Origin: Larix sibirica
Lineage: Eukaryota; Streptophyta; Pinopsida; Pinales; Pinaceae
Direction of reading: 5' to 3'
Length of the DNA: 10,337 bases
NCBI GenBank assembly: GCA_004151065.3
Contig: NWUY0304764564.1
Span: forward strand, 1 to 10,337
The notes beneath the pieces are model-generated. The model searched no databases. It was not told the DNA's origin and was given only the letters and a program-made list of their open reading frames with translations. Positions 1 to 7,731 of the stretch are shown piece by piece; position 1 is the first letter of the stretch; each line of letters starts with the position of its first letter. A program made the position numbers and the translations under genes.

Positions 1-180
1 TAGTGTGACATTATTCTACTCCTATCTGAGTTATGTTGCATTATTATTCTTTTGCTCTTTTTTACTACAGTTTTCACTCTTATTCAACTTTTTTGCTCAT
101 TCTTTCTTTGTGAGGTATCCATCAGCTCTTAGATCTGCTGTGACATAGAATTTCACACCAATGAGATGTAAAAGGGAAAA

Positions 181-600
181 ATATAAAATATGGAGGGATG
201 TGACTAGTCACAACCTTGGTGAGATAATGATATGCTAGATATGAAAGTGTGTGGAAGTGGCATATGAAGGGTATGATAATGAACCAAAATGGGAGCAAAA
301 TATGAAGGGGTGCAACCTTTCACACCTCTAATGATAGTATCATTTTCCAAAGATGAAAGATTAAGATATGAAGGAATACAAAATTGAGATTAGAAATTAT
401 GCAAAAACAAGATGCTAACAGCTACAAAAATGAGATATTAAGGAGTGGAACCTTTCACACCTTTGGTGATAGTATGAGATGCAAGATATGAAAGGGTGTG
501 AGTTATGACAAGGTGTGAAAATGAGATGAAGAAGTACAAGAGAAAGATATGAAGGGGTACAACTCTTTGAGCCTCATATCTTGGACCATTATGCTACAAT
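181..600. repeat. diverged tandem repeat, about 62 bp step and 120 bp higher-order unit
   Basis: A core resembling AAGATATGAAGGGGTG recurs near positions 236, 299, 363, 431, 484 and 546, with steps of 53 to 68 bp. A second motif, AACCTTTCACACCT, is identical at 314-327 and 449-462. A related form (TCACAACCTTGGTGAGATAATGA) lies near 208, and a further fragment (TTTCACACCAATGAGATG) near 150. Alternate units resemble each other more closely, which gives a higher-order period of roughly 115 to 132 bp. The units have diverged by substitutions and small indels, so the array is old. No protein or RNA function can be read from it. It may be a minisatellite or an internal repeat of an LTR element. Confidence 0.7.
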
Positions 601-979
601 TCCACTTTACAACCCCGTAACTTTAATGCGGACTTAGCACACCCAATAATTACACACAAAACATAGAAGCATATTTTGAATACATTTAATAAGTGTGAAT
701 GATACAAGGATGATTGATGAGGAGTGGCAACACTCTACCATATAGTACCTAGGAGACATAACTTATGCTAAGGGATACAAGCCTACACTCTAATTAATAC
801 GATTAATAGAATTTTAGGTATATTACATCACTCAAACAAATTCTAGCATGCATGCTTTGTTGCACATGCTCTACTTCTTGTGTCTATGTTCTTTCTTCCT
901 GACACGATGTAACTTCTCATCCATGTGCACTTCTTGTGCTCATAGTTAAACTAATAAGTGATTCTCCTACACAAAATTT
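601..979. other. AT-rich intergenic DNA, nothing recognised
   Basis: No open frame of useful length and no recognisable protein motif was found on either strand. If the chromodomain relic next to it belongs to a minus-strand Ty3/gypsy element, this stretch would correspond to its 3' non-coding region or LTR. No clear similarity to the possible 5' end near 4280-4870 was seen. Confidence 0.4.
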
Positions 980-1186
980 TTAAAAAAAAGCCATATCCTT
1001 GTGCCAACTCATCAACATTGTTCTTTCCCTTACAAAATTTATGATAATGTCAAAAATCCATGTATTATTGTCATCTAGCATCTCCTTCCACTTCACTAAG
1101 TATTGTTGATAGTGGGTGTTCCTCGTCTTGAATGTTGTCTGCTCCAGAACTTGCTTCATCTCTTCTAAAGTATAGGTTGACTCCAA
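980..1186 (-). pseudogene. chromodomain relic of a Ty3/gypsy chromovirus integrase
   Basis: The 68-codon minus-strand frame contains the segment VLEQTTFKTRNTHYQQYLVK followed by WKEMLDDNNTWI (residues 13-44, positions 1055-1150). This matches the chromodomain pattern of a leading hydrophobic strand, then YLVKWK, then an acidic D/E-rich turn, then TW. Plant chromoviruses carry this module at the C-terminus of integrase, where it is thought to steer integration into chromatin with particular histone marks. The KTR..x..YLVKWK spacing is typical of those elements rather than of cellular chromodomain proteins. After TWI the frame loses resemblance to the family, and no integrase catalytic core is readable in the bases upstream on this strand. 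It is therefore a broken fragment. The start codon is arbitrary. A cellular chromodomain gene is possible but unlikely. Confidence 0.72.
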
Positions 1187-2537
1187 TAATCCATCTTAGT
1201 GCTTTCCTTTGCTTCTCCAGTTATGATGATTTCTTCAATATATTCATAAAAATGTGCAACATTGGCAATGGGTGAAATATCACTCCTATGACAACTCTAT
1301 CTCATGTGCATTGTATCCAAACTTCCTTTGGATGGTGTACAATCTATGTAATGATCTCGCATTTACCATCAACTATGCAACCATAAATATCAATGGAGAT
1401 TGAAATTACAATAGAATACTTCTAATATCAAGATAGGGCACTATCTGATCCATTTCAAGAGGCAAACTCCCAATACAAAACAACAATATATTTGAGATAT
1501 CCCTAAGACACATGCAATGACCTCTATATGGAGGGAGGTACATGAACATGTATTCCCTCGTGATGTTAGATAGAGGGGAAAACACATTCCTTTGGGATGA
1601 CACATGGGCTTATTACAACCGAGAATAATACTTAACATCCCCTAATCCATATGCATAAGCTTGAAGATCAAGATACAACACATTGAAGTGACTAGAGCTA
1701 ATAATGAGGTGAGACACTAACTTGGTGTTGGTAACAACATCATGTAGTGGAGAATGAATGCACATAATGCCTTCCAAAGGTTACAATTTCATTTCCAACA
1801 AGTTCCATGCATGAAGACAAAGGAATAGTAGATGGTGCAAAGTGTCACAAAGCAACTAAAGAGTTTGATAAACATGTGCAAGAGAAAATATGCTAATAGA
1901 ATATTCAAACAAAGGAAACAATGGCATACATTCATAGTACACGAGATTTGTGAAAGAAATCCCTCACTGGGAAAACAAACAAATGCAAACCCATGCCACC
2001 CTCTCTATAATTGTATTTTACTAAACCATTCACAAAATAACATTTATGAATTGTGACATCAATTAACCTTAATTCACTAAGAAGGATTATATTCAACCAT
2101 AATCCCTTAGCGGAAATTAGATCACAATGGGTCAAAACCATTGGTAGAAAAATGGCAATAATGGACCAAAATTCCCCATATGCAGTGTTGAGATGCACAG
2201 TCTACCTACAAAGAATACAACACATCCAACAACAAGATCACATATACATAGTGTATTATATTCATATGCAATAAGGTCATGTAGAGAATGAGATTTTTTC
2301 TTGTTATTTGTCTACTATATAGCCTTCACTTAGGTTCCAACTTGACTTCATTCCACAATAGAAAACTTGTAAATACTTGAATGGCCTAAATGAGCTAGTC
2401 CCAACTTCGATGATGAGAAGAGCAATGTATGATTCTCTCACATACCCATGTTCTTTATTGCATTCCTAACATGAGATTTGGAATACTCTGCATGTTCAAT
2501 ACTTCATGGACTTGAAAATACTTGACAAACTAGTGCA
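1187..2537. other. AT-rich DNA without a recognisable gene
   Basis: Several short open frames (60-88 codons) overlap on both strands between 1406 and 2274. None shows a known domain, and their composition looks like chance reading of AT-rich DNA. By position this stretch could be the decayed pol region of the element that left the chromodomain at 1055-1150. I could not find reverse transcriptase, RNase H or integrase motifs in it. Confidence 0.45.
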
Positions 2538-2582
2538 ACTTATGAGTTGGCAACAATCCTAAATCTTGAAGCAATTTCCCTA
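2538..2582. repeat. dispersed 45-bp repeat, copy A
   Basis: This segment aligns without gaps to 3757-3801 with 37 of 45 bases identical, and most of the differences are transitions. On the minus strand both copies can be read as GKLxQxLGLLxTHK. This suggests the similarity may derive from coding sequence of a repeated element. The family is not recognised. Confidence 0.6.
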
Positions 2583-2979
2583 CCAAAGGGACTTGGTTTT
2601 CCCCTTATACAACCCCTTTTTGTAACCTTTTTTTAAGAGTATTATCTTCTATTTATATATATACAAAAAACAGGTTAGAAACCCACAAAGAGATCCCAAA
2701 GTTCAATTGACCTTATAGATCATTTCAAAACAAGTTTCAGAGACTTTTATCCACAGATAATAGTGAAAAGGCAATGGAAATTCAAACAAGCAAATATACC
2801 AAGCAGTTTTTAGGGCTATCAATTTGTCAGCCTTAATACTTAGATGGACATATACATTGTTCCAAGAACAGGTTGCCTGGGAAACTCCATTTCTCTCTAA
2901 ATAAAAATAATGAATTTCAAAACTCAAACCTAAACCTACCATGACTAGCACTATATCAAAAAATAATAGAAAAGCTTAG
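2583..2979. other. AT-rich DNA, nothing recognised
   Basis: The stretch includes a T-rich and TA-rich patch near 2628-2665. It also holds an 82-codon minus-strand open frame at 2703..2951 with no recognisable domain, which I treat as chance. Confidence 0.4.
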
Positions 2980-3285
2980 CTAAGCTTCCTCATCATTGAA
3001 GGAGAATGAATGGTGTGATGTGCCTCTAACAGGAAACACCAATGTCTCTTCTATTGGTGTGTAGCTATCAGGTTGTTTATACTTTGAGCATACAAGACAA
3101 GTGTGTAGGCAGCATATTTCTTCTTGGAGTCGGTCATACTTATCACCCAATGCTCAAAGGATGTCTAGAATGTGCTTCGGGAGAGGGCTACTTTGCTCAA
3201 TCTTCTCATCCATACTACATGCAATCATCTCCCTAGTATGCCAATACATGTCCACAATTTTATTATTTTGGGTAATTCGACTATG
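2980..3285 (-). pseudogene. unrecognised minus-strand reading frame with one internal stop
   Basis: Reading the minus strand from 3285, just after a TAA at 3286-3288, gives about 101 codons with a single TGA (3154-3156) before a TAG at 2980-2982. The product contains MYWHTREMIACSMDEKIEQ in its first third, ALGDKYDRLQEEICCLHTC just after the stop, and an acidic end, FNDEEA. I do not recognise a family. The location, between the repeat pair and on the same strand as the chromodomain relic, makes a fragment of a decayed retroelement gene (for example gag) possible. In AT-rich DNA a frame like this can also occur by chance. Confidence 0.3.
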
Positions 3286-4278
3286 TTAGATACTTGTGTA
3301 TGGGATCAGGGTCTTTCTATCTCAGTGTGCATCATCTAGCTCCCGAGTCCTGGTGTTGCACCTCTATTGGCGAACCATATCTTCGAACCACGCATTGTGG
3401 TCAGTTTATGACTAAACTCAAACCGCCTTGCTAAACTCATGGTCTCTATGAGCTTTCTACTCTAAGCCTTTGGAGGTCTTTCTCTATGAATTTGCCTTAC
3501 AGTTGTAGCACCTATACTCACCCTTTGATTACTAGAATCGCCAAGGTTCACAAGCACAACCCTGCAAGTAGTGAGAAAGGAGTTCAACCTGACAACATCC
3601 ATATTTCCTCTTTAAACAATGCAATGGCAACTTCTCAACAATGGGTGATGGCATCATTTACCTCCATTCCAACACTTGTGTAACCTCTCCCAACCAAATG
3701 GCTTAGGGCAACAACTCGTAAAGGTCATGATGCCATCCAAAAACATTATCTTGTGGACTTATGAGTCGATAACAATCCTAATTCTTGTGGTAATTTCCCC
3801 TCCAACAACTTAATTTCTTCCTTTTAATTTTGTTTTTATGTCACAGCAATACACACGATTTGCAGGTTTTTATGGACTTGGTGAACCTTTTTGGATAAGC
3901 AACCTTCAATGGCAATGATTTATTCCATTCTAAAATATATTAGTGATCCAATATTAGTGTTGTTATTATAGTTACTTTTACATGGCCAATCTCATGACAT
4001 TGATTGTGGCTACCAATTGTTGTGGGTTTACTACTCATGGTCCTTTACTGTGAATTTTTGTTAATGGTGACTACAAAATTCTAGAAACACTAGTCGCAAA
4101 GACATTTGTGGGTTGTCAGAGTTATTGTCCCAAGACAAACAATATATACTTCAAATTTTAGTGCATATTGTACTCAAATTGATTTGGCATCCTTGTCAAG
4201 GAATATCTACTATGACCCTGTGAATGGCTATGGCCACCGAGCAATGAATTTACCCACAACCTAATGAGGATCAAACTC
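3286..4278. other. intergenic DNA without a recognisable gene
   Basis: Apart from repeat copy B (3757-3801), this stretch holds only short chance-like frames, such as 3486..3683 on the plus strand. No known protein motif was seen in six frames. Confidence 0.4.
3757..3801. repeat. dispersed 45-bp repeat, copy B
   Basis: Partner of 2538-2582, in the same orientation, with starts 1219 bp apart and 82 percent identity. The minus-strand reading is GKLPQELGLLSTHK. Confidence 0.6.
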
Positions 4279-4293
4279 CCTTTGGTACCACTT
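4279..4293 (-). other. possible LTR end plus primer-binding site relic
   Basis: On the minus strand the sequence reads ATATCA, then AG, then TGGTACCAAAGG. Many plant LTR elements end their LTR in CA and follow it within a few bases with TGGTATCAGAGC, the complement of the initiator-methionine tRNA 3' end. Nine of those twelve bases match here. The strand agrees with the chromodomain relic at 1055-1150. The match is short and no LTR pair was found, so this is weak. Confidence 0.25.
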
Positions 4294-4720
4294 GATATGG
4301 ATCAATTGGTTCATTATCTAAGCATTCATAGAAAAGAGCACAAAAACCGATGTAACATAAAGACAAATTTGAATAATTGATATGAATATGAGGATACAAT
4401 TGAACAATGTAATTTCTTCATATAAAAGAAAAGAACCACAAGAAAATATCCCAACATTTTAATGTTTTAATTCATAATATATAATTAAGTTTTATCGTGC
4501 ATTATATTTATAAAAAAACACAATCCCATGTCCCCAACCCCAAAGACAATTTATGCATTCAACAAAACTTCCTTCCAATTATATCCAAAGCATACAACGA
4601 ATAACCATGTAGAATAGTAAAAGGAAAAAGGCTCCATAAAGTAGTGAGCACCAAATTTCAAGGGTGACTTAGAGTAACATTGCACCTGAAAGCAGACGAG
4701 GACAAACATTGATTTTCCCA

Positions 4721-4867
4721 ACAAGGTATCTCCGAGATATACCTCTTCTAGATATATAATCATAGATTATACCACTCAACATTGGGAGTTTCCACACAAG
4801 GTATCTCCCACACATAGCCTATTTTAGATTATCCAAGACTATGTCACTCGACATTGGGACTTTGGCA
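4721..4867. repeat. imperfect tandem duplication, 72-75 bp unit
   Basis: ACAAGGTATCTCC occurs at 4721-4733 and 4796-4808. CACTCAACATTGGGA at 4773 has a counterpart CACTCGACATTGGGA at 4845. The bases between are related but diverged. Two copies lie head to tail. Confidence 0.75.
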
Positions 4868-5316
4868 CTAAGACAGTAATACCTCTATGGGTAAGGGCCC
4901 CTTTGAGGATTGAGAAGACCAAGGGTTAATTCTTATGCTTACTTATTTCTTCCATCTTTTTTTATTTTTTTTGCCTCGGCTTAGACAGTGACAATCATCA
5001 TTAATTTGGAGTATATGTGGCATCAACATAATTTAAATGGCCCATAATTTACATGATTATATATCTCAAGAATCTTACCATTATTACAAGAGTGTGTTAC
5101 CCCTTTCAAAAAACACTTTGCCTTGTAGATTATGCTAGATACTTGAAAATAACCTTTGTAGATTATGATAGAATCTTGGAGCTCAAAGCATGTGATGAAG
5201 ATAGGTCAAAGCTTGCACACCCACCTTATATGGATGAAATGTAAATTGAGTTTATTTTGCTGGGTGTGTGCACCAACTTTTTGATCAAAATAAAGAATTG
5301 GGAAAGCTTGGGTAGG
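4868..5316. other. intergenic DNA with a small internal duplication
   Basis: A poly-T-rich patch lies at 4955-4972. TTGTAGATTATG is repeated exactly at 5123-5134 and 5156-5167, with the following 12 bases partly conserved. This 33-bp step sits inside a 63-codon plus-strand frame (5053..5244) of no recognised family. No gene is supported. Confidence 0.4.
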
Positions 5317-5386
5317 GTCATCAACTCAAATTGAAAAGGGGGAAAATATAGGTCACTGCTTGGCAAAAATCAGGCATTAAAATCGG

Positions 5387-5431
<45 letters not shown>
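5387..5431. repeat. compound microsatellite (TA)8(GA)14
   Basis: Uninterrupted TA dinucleotides run from 5387 to 5402 and GA dinucleotides from 5403 to 5431. Confidence 0.97.
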
Positions 5432-5433
<2 letters not shown>

Positions 5434-5550
5434 TTAGGTTAAGTTGTCACCCTATCAAGACATATCTATGTTGTAGTCATCAATTCAAAAACCAAAAAAT
5501 AGGCCAGTGCTTGGCAAAATATCAATGAACAGTAAAATGCAAATGCATAT

Positions 5551-5573
5551 AGAGAGAGAGAGAGAGAGAGAGA
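5551..5573. repeat. (AG)11 microsatellite
   Basis: Uninterrupted AG dinucleotides. This is the counterpart of the GA tract in the first copy of the duplication. Confidence 0.97.
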
Positions 5574-5600
5574 CTTTAGGATCATGTTAGAATGTACTAT

Positions 5601-5666
5601 ATAATTAATTATTATTATTATTATTTTATTTTATTATTATTATTATTTTATTTTATTTTATTTTTT
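5601..5666. repeat. ATT and TTTTA low-complexity tract
   Basis: Runs of ATT/TTA trinucleotides grade into TTTTA pentanucleotides and end in six T residues. Confidence 0.95.
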
Positions 5667-5939
5667 CATGGACCTATGTCACTCATGTTACATTATGTTA
5701 CACATCTCATCCATAGATGGTTGTAGAAAGCACCTCACTTTTCTTGGTGCAAGAGTATATTAAATAATCATGAGTGTAACCCTTCATCCTCACGACTAGC
5801 AAATGGGTATTTATATCCTCATGAAAGCTCTCTTGAACAGTCACTCATATTATTCCATTACAATATAGTTTATCTTATATGGATCCCCCTGCCCCACTCC
5901 TATTTGTATTCTGGCTGTTTTAGAGTGGCATACTGTTCA
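5667..5939. other. intergenic DNA, possibly downstream part of the LINE relic
   Basis: On the minus strand this would follow the LINE reverse transcriptase relic. I could not match the minus-strand translation to LINE thumb or C-terminal segments, so it is left unassigned. Confidence 0.35.
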
Positions 5940-6290
5940 TAACATTGACATTGATTAAAGGCCAAATTCCCCCCAAACGAGGTGTGGAGGCCAAGAGGAA
6001 CACATCATCAGCGAAGAAGAGTATGGAGATCAGGACATGGTGGAGGAGACAACCATGGCCTGCCTGGATTTGCGTGAGCAAGAGAGCCTCCAAATTGCTT
6101 GTGTAGATCCCAAAAAAATTGAGCGAGGGTCACCCTTGCTTCAACCCAATGGTGCTCCTGATGAAGTCTGATAATCTGTGTGATGTACAATGGCAACCAA
6201 GGACTGTGTCATAGAGTCATATAATAGCAACTATAAGAATCTCTGAGACACCAATGTCTATGAGCATTTGGAACTTTGGCTTCCTGAGGA
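5940..6290 (-). mobile_element. LINE (non-LTR retrotransposon) reverse transcriptase relic
   Basis: One minus-strand frame carries, in order, a segment like IDIGVSEILIVAII (about 6220-6260), DFIRSTIGLKQG (6133-6168), PSLNFFGIY, LISILFFADDVFLLAS (FADD at 6004-6015) and then STPRLGG. These are reverse transcriptase motifs of plant LINEs. The QG motif is normally followed by CPLSP, and the FADD box holds two catalytic aspartates that bind metal. The protein copies element RNA into DNA at a nicked target. Stops at 6217-6219 and 6130-6132 (TGA, the latter where the family has cysteine after QG) break the frame. Only the palm region is present, against a usual ORF2 of over 1000 residues. It is a dead, truncated copy lying 3' of the TSL gene and on the same strand. 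Confidence 0.85.
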
Positions 6291-6948
6291 AAAAGTGCTA
6301 CCTCTGAAGTGAGTCATTTTCAATTGTTTCATATCATATGCCAAACTGTTGTGGCAAATCTTGGAGCTACCAACTCAAGCAGATAAGTAACAGGAAATGA
6401 CAGCAGCCATGACTGCTCAAACAGCTATAGAGAGAACAGTAAAAAATGAGAAACATTCTCCAGAATAAAACACCACGTTTTATCTAGATAAATAGCAGCT
6501 TCAGGCGCAAGAAAAATTCAACATCTTTTTCTGAGAAACAATTAGTATAAAATATTCTATTTGAACTTAAGTGAATACGGAAAGCCTCCACAAACATGTA
6601 TACAGTATACTGTATTTTAGATGCTAATCTTCCAAATTCAGAAAAATGTTCACAAAAACAGTATTTCCCTGCTAATTTTACACAACTAACCATTTCAACA
6701 ACATAATTTACTCTATAAGAAAAGAATTTCACCACAAGATTTTCAGAATATTGCAATCTATAGGATATACAAATTATTGTCATGATAATCGACAAAAATC
6801 ACGGCCTTGCCCTAGAAGTTACTTAAGATGTTTACTAACAATAACTCAAGTTGATGAAAACTGTGTCACCAAAAGGCCATTGAATCTATCAAGAGAACAA
6901 AATCACTTAAGAGACTTTACTCTCTGTTCATAAATCCTATGATACAGA
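6291..6948 (-). other. TSL 3' untranslated region (part) and downstream spacer
   Basis: The bases just past the TSL stop on the minus strand must include the 3' untranslated region. A loose plant-type poly(A) signal, AATAAT, lies at 6773-6778, about 170 bases past the stop. The true cleavage site cannot be fixed from sequence. A 103-codon minus-strand open frame at 6484..6795 shows no family resemblance and is probably fortuitous. A 16-bp perfect palindrome (ATACAGTATACTGTAT) lies at 6600-6615. No other gene was seen. Confidence 0.45.
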
Positions 6949-7050
6949 TTATGGTTTCCGCTTGATATAGGAAAGATAGGGATCTTGGGCTATAGTAAGT
7001 ACATCTGGTCTTTCTGCTTGGTTGTATGTCAGGCATCGCCGAATGAGCTC
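6949..7050 (-). CDS. TSL: TOUSLED-like protein kinase, last coding exon
   Basis: The minus strand reads ELIRRCLTYNQAERPDVLTI then AQDPYLSYIKRKP and a TAA at 6949-6951, giving 33 codons. This is the C-terminal lobe of a TOUSLED-like kinase. RRCLTYNQ.ERPDV is kinase subdomain XI, with the conserved arginine that braces the lobe, and AQDPYL is the family's terminal motif. The exon opens right after a CTCCAG acceptor (AG at 7051-7052) in phase 0, continuing directly from NEAK in the exon upstream. TSL-type kinases are nuclear serine/threonine kinases. They are implicated in chromatin assembly through the histone chaperone ASF1 and, in Arabidopsis, in floral and leaf development. No stop or frameshift breaks the exon, so this copy looks functional. 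The alternative is a recent paralogue or unprocessed pseudogene, which cannot be excluded without the 5' exons. Confidence 0.95.
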   Translation of the reverse strand, partial: ELIRRCLTYNQAERPDVLTIAQDPYLSYIKRKP

Positions 7051-7159
7051 CTGGAGATTTTCAAAAACATGGCATAGTTAGCTGAAGTTACCCACATCCA
7101 AAATATCAAGGATTGAAGATAACCTATATACTTTTCAATTGTGAAGATAAAAAACAAAC
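7051..7159 (-). other. TSL: TSL final intron, 109 bp
   Basis: The intron starts with GTTTGT at 7159 and ends in CTCCAG at 7051 on the minus strand, with a T-rich stretch after the donor. A good branch-point candidate, CTAAC, lies at 7077-7081, about 27 bases before the acceptor. The phase-0 join restores the family sequence across it. The short, intact intron shows this is not a processed copy. Confidence 0.92.
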
Positions 7160-7321
7160 CTTTGCTTCATTTGAAACAGCAGGACGTGCTGGAAATTCCA
7201 CCTTATGGGCTTTTATGATTGTATCTTCCCTGAGAATTCTCTCTTGTGTTTGATCATGTCCAAAAGGTCGCTTTCCAAAAATCATTTGATATAATAATAT
7301 CCCAGCTGACCAAACATCAAC
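7160..7321 (-). CDS. TSL: TOUSLED-like protein kinase, penultimate coding exon
   Basis: These 54 codons read VDVWSAGILLYQMIFGKRPF, then GHDQTQERILREDTIIKAHK, then VEFPARPAVSNEAK. VDVWSAGI is kinase subdomain IX, whose aspartate stabilises the catalytic loop. GKRPFGHDQ.QERIL is a signature of plant TOUSLED kinases and differs from most other kinase families. The exon begins after GTCCAG (AG at 7322-7323) and ends at AAG before a GTTTGT donor, both in phase 0. A CTGAC branch-point candidate lies at 7338-7342. An ATG further upstream in the same frame falls in the intron and is not a start. The ATP-binding lobe, the HRD catalytic loop, DFG and the activation segment lie in exons outside the window. 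Confidence 0.96.
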
Positions 7322-7508
7322 CTGGACACAATCCATAGTCAGAAGAATGTAGCACAAGCTACTTGAAAACTAATGTGATGAACATCCTTATCACTAAATA
7401 CTAATCTTTTGAACAGCAGGATATAAGAAACAAACAAATGATGGCATCATTTCCTTCACTGCCTGCACCATTTTCAAGGTAATTCATTTATTTAGCTTTT
7501 CATTAGCA

Positions 7509-7519
7509 ATACTACAGAT
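7509..7519. repeat. SINE target-site duplication, left copy
   Basis: ATACTACAGAT, identical to 7721-7731. It directly abuts the first base of the tRNA-like SINE head. Confidence 0.88.
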
Positions 7520-7720
7520 AGCCCAACGGGTTAGCTCATCCGGTTGTTGCCAATGTTGCTGGGAATTTGGCAAGGTCCATGACAGCAGATGCTTGGTTCA
7601 AACCCCCTTGGTTAGGAACACTAGTCTATGCCATCAGGTTTACTAGGGATGCCATCCACGAATGTGGGAAAGCATCCCTTGGGTTTCCTAGCAGGATCCT
7701 CAGAAGAAAGAAAAAAACGT
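7520..7720 (+). mobile_element. tRNA-derived SINE retrotransposon, about 201 bp
   Basis: The element opens with AGCCCAACGGG followed by an RNA polymerase III A box, TAGCTCATCCGG (7532-7543), which matches 10 of 12 bases of the tRNA form TAGCTCAGTCGG. A perfect B box, GGTTCAAACCC, lies at 7595-7605, 51 bases further on. A tRNA-unrelated body follows, and the 3' end is A-rich (AGAAGAAAGAAAAAAA). Perfect 11-bp direct repeats flank it. SINEs carry no protein; they are transcribed by Pol III and copied by a partner LINE's enzyme, which also makes the target-site duplication. It lies in the TSL intron, antisense to the gene. The intact duplication and boxes suggest a fairly recent insertion. The family was not identified. 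Confidence 0.88.
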
Positions 7721-7731
7721 ATACTACAGAT
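7721..7731. repeat. SINE target-site duplication, right copy
   Basis: ATACTACAGAT, identical to 7509-7519, placed directly after the A-rich tail and three further bases (CGT). Confidence 0.88.

Larger units (their letters stand above)
5317..5590. repeat. tandem duplication of about 155 bp, each copy ending in a GA microsatellite
   Basis: GTCATCAACTCAAA at 5317 pairs with GTCATCAATTCAAAA at 5476. GGTCACTGCTTGGCAAAA at 5351 pairs with GGCCAGTGCTTGGCAAAA at 5502. Both copies then run into a TATA and GA tract followed by a CTTAGG or CTTTAGG context. The offsets are 159 and 151 bp because of a small indel. Confidence 0.8.

Noticed and set aside
181-600. CRISPR-like array
   Set aside because: The repeats are diverged, spacing is irregular, there are no unique spacers of fixed length, and the genome is a plant's.
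1406-2274. several overlapping open frames of 60-88 codons on both strands
   Set aside because: They overlap one another, have no domain or start context, and look like random frames in AT-rich DNA.
2703-2951. 82-codon minus-strand open frame
   Set aside because: No recognisable motif, and not in frame with the neighbouring 2980-3285 frame. Treated as chance.
4551-4763. 70-codon minus-strand open frame
   Set aside because: It overlaps the tandem duplication, with no family resemblance. If the LTR idea is right it would be non-coding.
6008-6196. 62-codon minus-strand open frame
   Set aside because: It is a shadow frame of the LINE reverse transcriptase relic, whose true frame carries KQG and FADD.
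6600-6615. 16-bp palindrome ATACAGTATACTGTAT
   Set aside because: Short AT-rich palindromes arise easily in this composition, and nothing around it suggests a binding site or element end.
6484-6795. 103-codon minus-strand open frame
   Set aside because: It lies just past the TSL stop, in 3' untranslated or spacer sequence, with no domain and AT-driven composition.
7322-7357. ATG codons extending the TSL exon upstream
   Set aside because: They sit in the intron before a good AG acceptor, and TOUSLED similarity begins exactly at the acceptor.
7520-7605. tRNA gene
   Set aside because: A and B boxes are present, but the acceptor and anticodon stems do not pair as in a tRNA, and the 201-bp unit with an A-rich tail and direct repeats is a SINE.
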